DNA of 64,000 bases, from the NCBI RefSeq assembly GCF_000285575.1, contig NZ_HE611050.1:741471-805470 (forward strand), read 5' to 3'. This document shows, one piece after another, positions 60,109 through 64,000 of the stretch (within the stretch, counting starts at the first letter, position 1; each line of letters begins with the position of its first letter). The notes under the pieces were generated by a model that saw nothing but the letters and a program-made list of their open reading frames with translations, was not told the origin of the DNA and did no database searches. The position numbers were made by a program, and so were the translations under genes. The stretch comes from Clostridium senegalense JC122 (GTDB lineage: Bacteria; Bacillota; Clostridia; Clostridiales; Clostridiaceae).

Positions 60109-60762
60109 TTAAAATGCCCCTTCACTTTTAAACACTTTTACAACCGTTTGGAATAATATTTTTATATCTAATAATAAAGAAAACTTCTTTATGTACGTTA
60201 AATCATAATAAACAGTTTTGCCAAGTTCTATTTCTCCTCTTCCATTTACTTGTGCAAGTCCTGTTATCCCAGGTAATACTAATAATCTTTGATAATAGCT
60301 TTCTGGATAATATTTTACAACATCAGGTATCTCTGGTCTAGGACCAATTAGACTCATATCCCCTTTAAGAACATTAAATAATTGTGGTATTTCATCTAGG
60401 CTAGTTTTTCTTAAAAATTTTCCACTTTTAGTAACTCTATTGTCACTTTTGCTCTGAAAAACAAAATTATCCATATTTTCAGGATCTATTTCTAATTCTC
60501 TTTTTGATTCTGCTGAAACTACCATAGTTCTAAATTTCAATATAGTGAAATTTTTACCATCCTTGCCTACTCTCACTTGTTTAAAAAGTGCTGGTCCTTT
60601 TGAATCTAATTTTATCCATGCCCACAATATTATAAATATTGGAGATAATATTAATATACCTATAATTGATAATATTATATCTGAAATTCTTTTTATCCCA
60701 AACTGTATAGCTTTCCCTCTAATTTCACTATAAGCGTCTATTTTTATGTCATTTGCGTCCAT
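60109..60762 (-). CDS. Undecaprenyl-phosphate sugar-1-phosphate transferase (WcaJ/WbaP-type core)
   Basis: About 217 aa. A membrane hairpin (~20-45), then the family motifs KRISDIILSIIG, FKQVRVGKDGKNFTILKFRTM, LRKTSLDEIPQLFNVLKGDMSLIGPRPE and LPGITGLAQVNGRG. It starts polysaccharide assembly by loading a sugar phosphate onto undecaprenyl phosphate. ATG 60762 (MDANDIKID) follows GGAGGG. Confidence 0.93.
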   Translation of the reverse strand: MDANDIKIDAYSEIRGKAIQFGIKRISDIILSIIGILILSPIFIILWAWIKLDSKGPALFKQVRVGKDGKNFTILKFRTMVVSAESKRELEIDPENMDNFVFQSKSDNRVTKSGKFLRKTSLDEIPQLFNVLKGDMSLIGPRPEIPDVVKYYPESYYQRLLVLPGITGLAQVNGRGEIELGKTVYYDLTYIKKFSLLLDIKILFQTVVKVFKSEGAF

Positions 60763-60853
60763 TGTATCCCTCCACATCATCTATTTATAAACATTTATTC
60801 TTTATTTTAATACTTGCCATATTTTAATTTTATAATTCTATAAGATTATAAAA

Positions 60854-62087
60854 TTAATTATATATTTTCAAATCATTAAACAAAATACTTTCTGATAATG
60901 CTATAAACAACCAAAAATAAGTAGTTGTTTGTGGTGAAAAAAATAGATTATCTAAAAAGTTCATAGCTAAAAAAGCTATACTAGATGCCATAACTCCCAT
61001 GAAAAATAATTTATACATTTTATTATGAGAATTCTTATAAACTCTAACTACACTTCTAATAGAACTTACAATAACAAGAACAAATGAAATTATTCCTAAT
61101 ATCCCTAGTTCACTTTGAATTTTTAAATATGAGTTATGACTACTAAATCTATGGTAATCTTTGTATCTTAATTCTGGATATTTTTCAATATATTGATCAT
61201 ATAGAGCTACATAATTACCATTTCCTATTCCTAATATGGGATTTTCTTTTATCATTTTTCCTGCTACCTTCCACAGCTTTATTCGTGGGTCATTTAATAC
61301 AGATATTTTAATGTTGGAAAATCTATTTATTAAAGATTTATCAAATAAAATTATCGGTACAAATATTATAAAAACAGATAAAAATTTATAATTATATAAA
61401 AATGCTAAAACTAAAAGTCCTATGATAAATCCAACAGTAGCATTTCTTGAATAAGTTAAAAATATATTTATAACTATTAATAATGATGTTATAATGTAAA
61501 AACTTTTACTTTTTTTATTATTTTCATTAAAAATCAACATAAATATAGGAAAGAAACTTAAAACTAAATATGCTCCTAATCCATTTGGATTTTCCATAGT
61601 CGATGTAATACGTGTTCCTTCTGAAGATATAAATATTGGATCTAATCCAATCTTGGTAAAATACTGTATACCTCCATATACACATAAAATTGCCGTTGTA
61701 CATACAAAACACTTTATTATGTTTTCTATACTTTTCTTTTCTTTTACTTCATATTTTACTATAAATACTAAAGCTATATATGTTACAAATCTAAATGTTT
61801 CTTTTAATGCTAATCCTTTTTCTGCAGAATATATTGTTGAAAAAGCCATAACTATAGCTAGTACAATTATACTAATACCCAAAAATGAAGTTATAAAATT
61901 ATTTAAATTCGAATAAAGTTTTTTCTATTATTTTATTTTTTAATGAATATATAGCATAAATAAAAATAATTAACATTAATATAATATCTGGAACTTTACC
62001 TATAATCCCTAGTTTATCATTTATTATAGGCAAAATTAATACATATATACAGATTAAATAATATAATAATTTAGATGTTTTATTCAT
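60854..62087 (-). pseudogene. O-antigen ligase/polymerase-like membrane protein, interrupted by a 1-base frameshift
   Basis: The N-terminal frame (MNKTSKLLYYLICIYVLILP) stops at 61899; the other frame continues with LGISIIVLAIVMAF. Removing one A from the six-base run at 61919-61924 restores a ~410-aa polytopic protein (KIIEKLYSNLNNFITSFLGI across the join). Features are 10-12 membrane helices and the Wzy/WaaL-type loop GIGNGNYVALYDQY...YHRFSSHNSYLKIQSELGILG. Start ATG 62087 has GGTGAT upstream. Likely polymerises or ligates surface glycan repeat units. Confidence 0.75.
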
Positions 62088-62204
62088 ATTATCACCAACT
62101 CTTTTTAACATTTAAAGTGCCCATACCTAAAGGAAGGGCCCTTAAACCTTATAAATTATACTTTCACTAATATGCTCTATTGTAAGTATTTTTTTCTAAT
62201 TAAT

Positions 62205-63236
62205 CTATCTTGAAGTCTTAGTATTTTTATTTATCCTTTTATTTGACTTTAGCAGATAAAAATTTACTAATCCATCTAAAAATCCTATACCATAGCTAAA
62301 ATGTAATATAGGAAAAACTATAGGAATATATTTTAAAAGCTTTCTTTTACCTTTGGTTATCTTAAATGAAGATATTAAATCTCCTATTAAGTATAAAGCT
62401 AAAACTACCATCCAAATATAAAATATAGGTTTGAAAAATAAGCTTAGTACAGCTGCTCCTATATTTCCTAAAACAAATGCCATTGGTACTAGATGTCTTA
62501 TAGATGGTGTGCCTCCATGCTTTTGCATCACTCTAACTTTCCAAAAACCATATTGAAAATATTGTCTCCAAAGTTTTTTAAAAGATCCTCTACTATAATA
62601 TGTAGATTTAATTGTTGGAGATAGTAATATCTTATATCCACCTTTAGTAACTCTAAAGTTAATTTCATCATCTTGATTTCTAACTAATTCATCATCAAAA
62701 TAACCTATATCTTCCAAAACCTCTCTTTTATATGCACCAAATGCTACTGTATCTACAAACATTTCCTCTTTTGCATATCTAAATAATGCATTACCTACAC
62801 CAAACGGTGAACTCATTGCCAAGGCAATAGCTGTTCCTTTATCATTTTCACTAATAGTTTCTATGGGACCACCTACACAACCTACCTCTTTATTATTAAA
62901 TAATAAATTCATATTATTTTCTACAAATTTTTCATCAGCATATGCATGAGCTCCAAATATTATTATGCTATCAGCATTACTATATCGTATTCCTTCATTC
63001 ATAGCTTTAGGAGCCGTTAATCCTTTGTTATCAACTAAATGTATATTGTCATATTTATCTTCATATTCTTTAATTAAATCTCTTGTACCATCATCAGACA
63101 TTCCATCACAAACTAAAACTTCATATAAATCTTTAGGATAGGTCTGATTTACAAAAGAATCTAAACATTCTTTTATGTAGTTTTTTTCATTTCTACAAGG
63201 AATGACTACTGAAACGGTATGTTTATCTATCTCCAT
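62205..63236 (-). CDS. Family 2 glycosyltransferase
   Basis: 343 aa. GT-A domain: VSVVIPCRNEKNYIKECLDSFVNQ, VCDGMSDDGTRDLI, later RNQDDEINFRV, with two C-terminal membrane segments. This architecture resembles succinoglycan-type ExoA transferases. ATG 63236 follows GGAGAT. Part of the minus-strand surface glycan cluster. Confidence 0.9.
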   Translation of the reverse strand: MEIDKHTVSVVIPCRNEKNYIKECLDSFVNQTYPKDLYEVLVCDGMSDDGTRDLIKEYEDKYDNIHLVDNKGLTAPKAMNEGIRYSNADSIIIFGAHAYADEKFVENNMNLLFNNKEVGCVGGPIETISENDKGTAIALAMSSPFGVGNALFRYAKEEMFVDTVAFGAYKREVLEDIGYFDDELVRNQDDEINFRVTKGGYKILLSPTIKSTYYSRGSFKKLWRQYFQYGFWKVRVMQKHGGTPSIRHLVPMAFVLGNIGAAVLSLFFKPIFYIWMVVLALYLIGDLISSFKITKGKRKLLKYIPIVFPILHFSYGIGFLDGLVNFYLLKSNKRINKNTKTSR

Positions 63237-63271
63237 CTTTATCTCCTTTGCAATTTTTTTACATCACCAAT

Positions 63272-64000
63272 TTAAAAATTACTTTTCATAAGTTGATCTT
63301 TAACTTCTCTAGCTCTTTGTTGCCAAGTATTTCTTTCAAATACTTCATTCATATTTTTAAACTTAAATTCTAACTCACTTCTATGTTCATATATTTCTTT
63401 AAGTTTATTTTTTATAGAATCTAATTCATATTCACATGTATATCCTATGTTATTTTCTTCAATAAAACGTCCACCTATGCCACCTTTAACTGCAATTATA
63501 GGTTTTTTATGGGATAAATAATAAAATAGTTTCATAGGCATTGCAAATTTCCAATAATGTGATGGTTTAGTCAACAAACAAAACACATCTGCATTTTTAG
63601 CCTCTTCATCTAATTCTTTATCCTTTAAATGAAGTATTTTTATTCTACTATTAATATATTTTTTATATTTATTTTCCACGCTTTTCCATTCATTTTCTCT
63701 ACAAACTATAGTTAATGTATAATTTTCATCTTCATTTATAACTTTAAAAACCAAACTCTAAATCATATAATTTTCCTAATCCACCACTATAAAAAATATT
63801 AATTTTATCATTATATACTTTATATTGATTATCCTCACAATCAATATAATCACATCCTGATGGCAACTTTATTCTTTCATAATTATATCTTAATGGTATG
63901 TATTTTCCCATTTCTATAGATGGTAAAAACATGACATCTAAAATTTTATTATACATAAATAAATCATAATAATAGAAAATATATGCTACTGTTCTTTTTA
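63272..64000 (-). pseudogene. Glycosyltransferase, interrupted by a 1-base frameshift; N-terminus beyond window
   Basis: The N-terminal frame is open to the right edge (KRTVAYIFYYYDLFMYNKIL) and stops at 63744; the second frame continues to 63272. Removing one T from the five-base run at 63746-63750 joins YSGGLGKLYDLEFGF to KVINEDENYTLTIVC. The C-terminal half has a GT4-like layout (MPMKLFYYLSHKKPIIAVKG, ENNIGYTCEYE). Probably another surface glycan glycosyltransferase. Confidence 0.7.

Overview
The window is a low-GC chromosomal segment from a spore-forming, amino-acid-fermenting Clostridium (sensu stricto or a close relative). The evidence is AT-rich intergenic DNA, strong AGGAGG-type ribosome sites, spoIIA and spoVA operons, YunB, a SCIFF ranthipeptide pair, and catabolic genes for ornithine and histidine. 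Most genes are on the minus strand. No rRNA, tRNA, CRISPR array, prophage or transposase gene was seen.

Layout. 1-4.4 kb: oxidative ornithine degradation genes (ord, ortA, ortB running off the left edge), preceded by a canonical sigma-54 promoter with an upstream palindrome and the matching PAS/AAA+ activator gene; glyA lies upstream of the activator. 6.1-8.9 kb: two tandem copies of a split ThrE-type threonine/serine exporter. 9-10.3 kb: a DUF3867-like gene and a 6S RNA gene. 10.4-30.6 kb: a housekeeping block (aspS, hisS, hemZ, metallo-beta-lactamase-fold hydrolase, dtd, rel, apt, a degenerate RecJ-like gene, secF, secD, scfB, scfA, a TIGR04086-like membrane protein, yajC, tgt, queA, ruvB, ruvA). 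30.8-34.6 kb: a GlnK/GlnL-like two-component system and an EIIC-like membrane transporter. 34.6-46.6 kb: acetyltransferase, small membrane proteins, yebC, yigZ, a HEAT-repeat protein, hflX with an N-terminal JAMM-like domain, hpt, yunB, a class A PBP and spoVAC-D-E. 46.7-50.5 kb: sigF-spoIIAB-spoIIAA, then a CamA-like orphan DNA adenine methyltransferase broken by two indels. 50.7-55.4 kb: histidine utilisation (hutH, ftcD, hutI, fchA) without hutU. 55.7-58.1 kb: a MarR/MFS efflux operon with an operator-promoter far upstream, separated from marR by a MITE-like insertion. 58.1-64 kb: a surface-polysaccharide cluster.

Two patterns cross the whole window. First, a dispersed element of about 160 bp, with ends resembling TATAGGG...CCCTATA and a conserved 23-nt hairpin core, occurs four times, plus related end fragments. 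One copy begins almost exactly at the predicted sigma-54 start site of the ornithine operon. Second, seven single-base indels, all in short A/T homopolymers, interrupt six otherwise intact genes. Either this assembly has homopolymer errors or these genes are really decaying. The new-biology candidates are the repeat/RNA element, the CamA-like methyltransferase and the catalytically degenerate RecJ-like protein.
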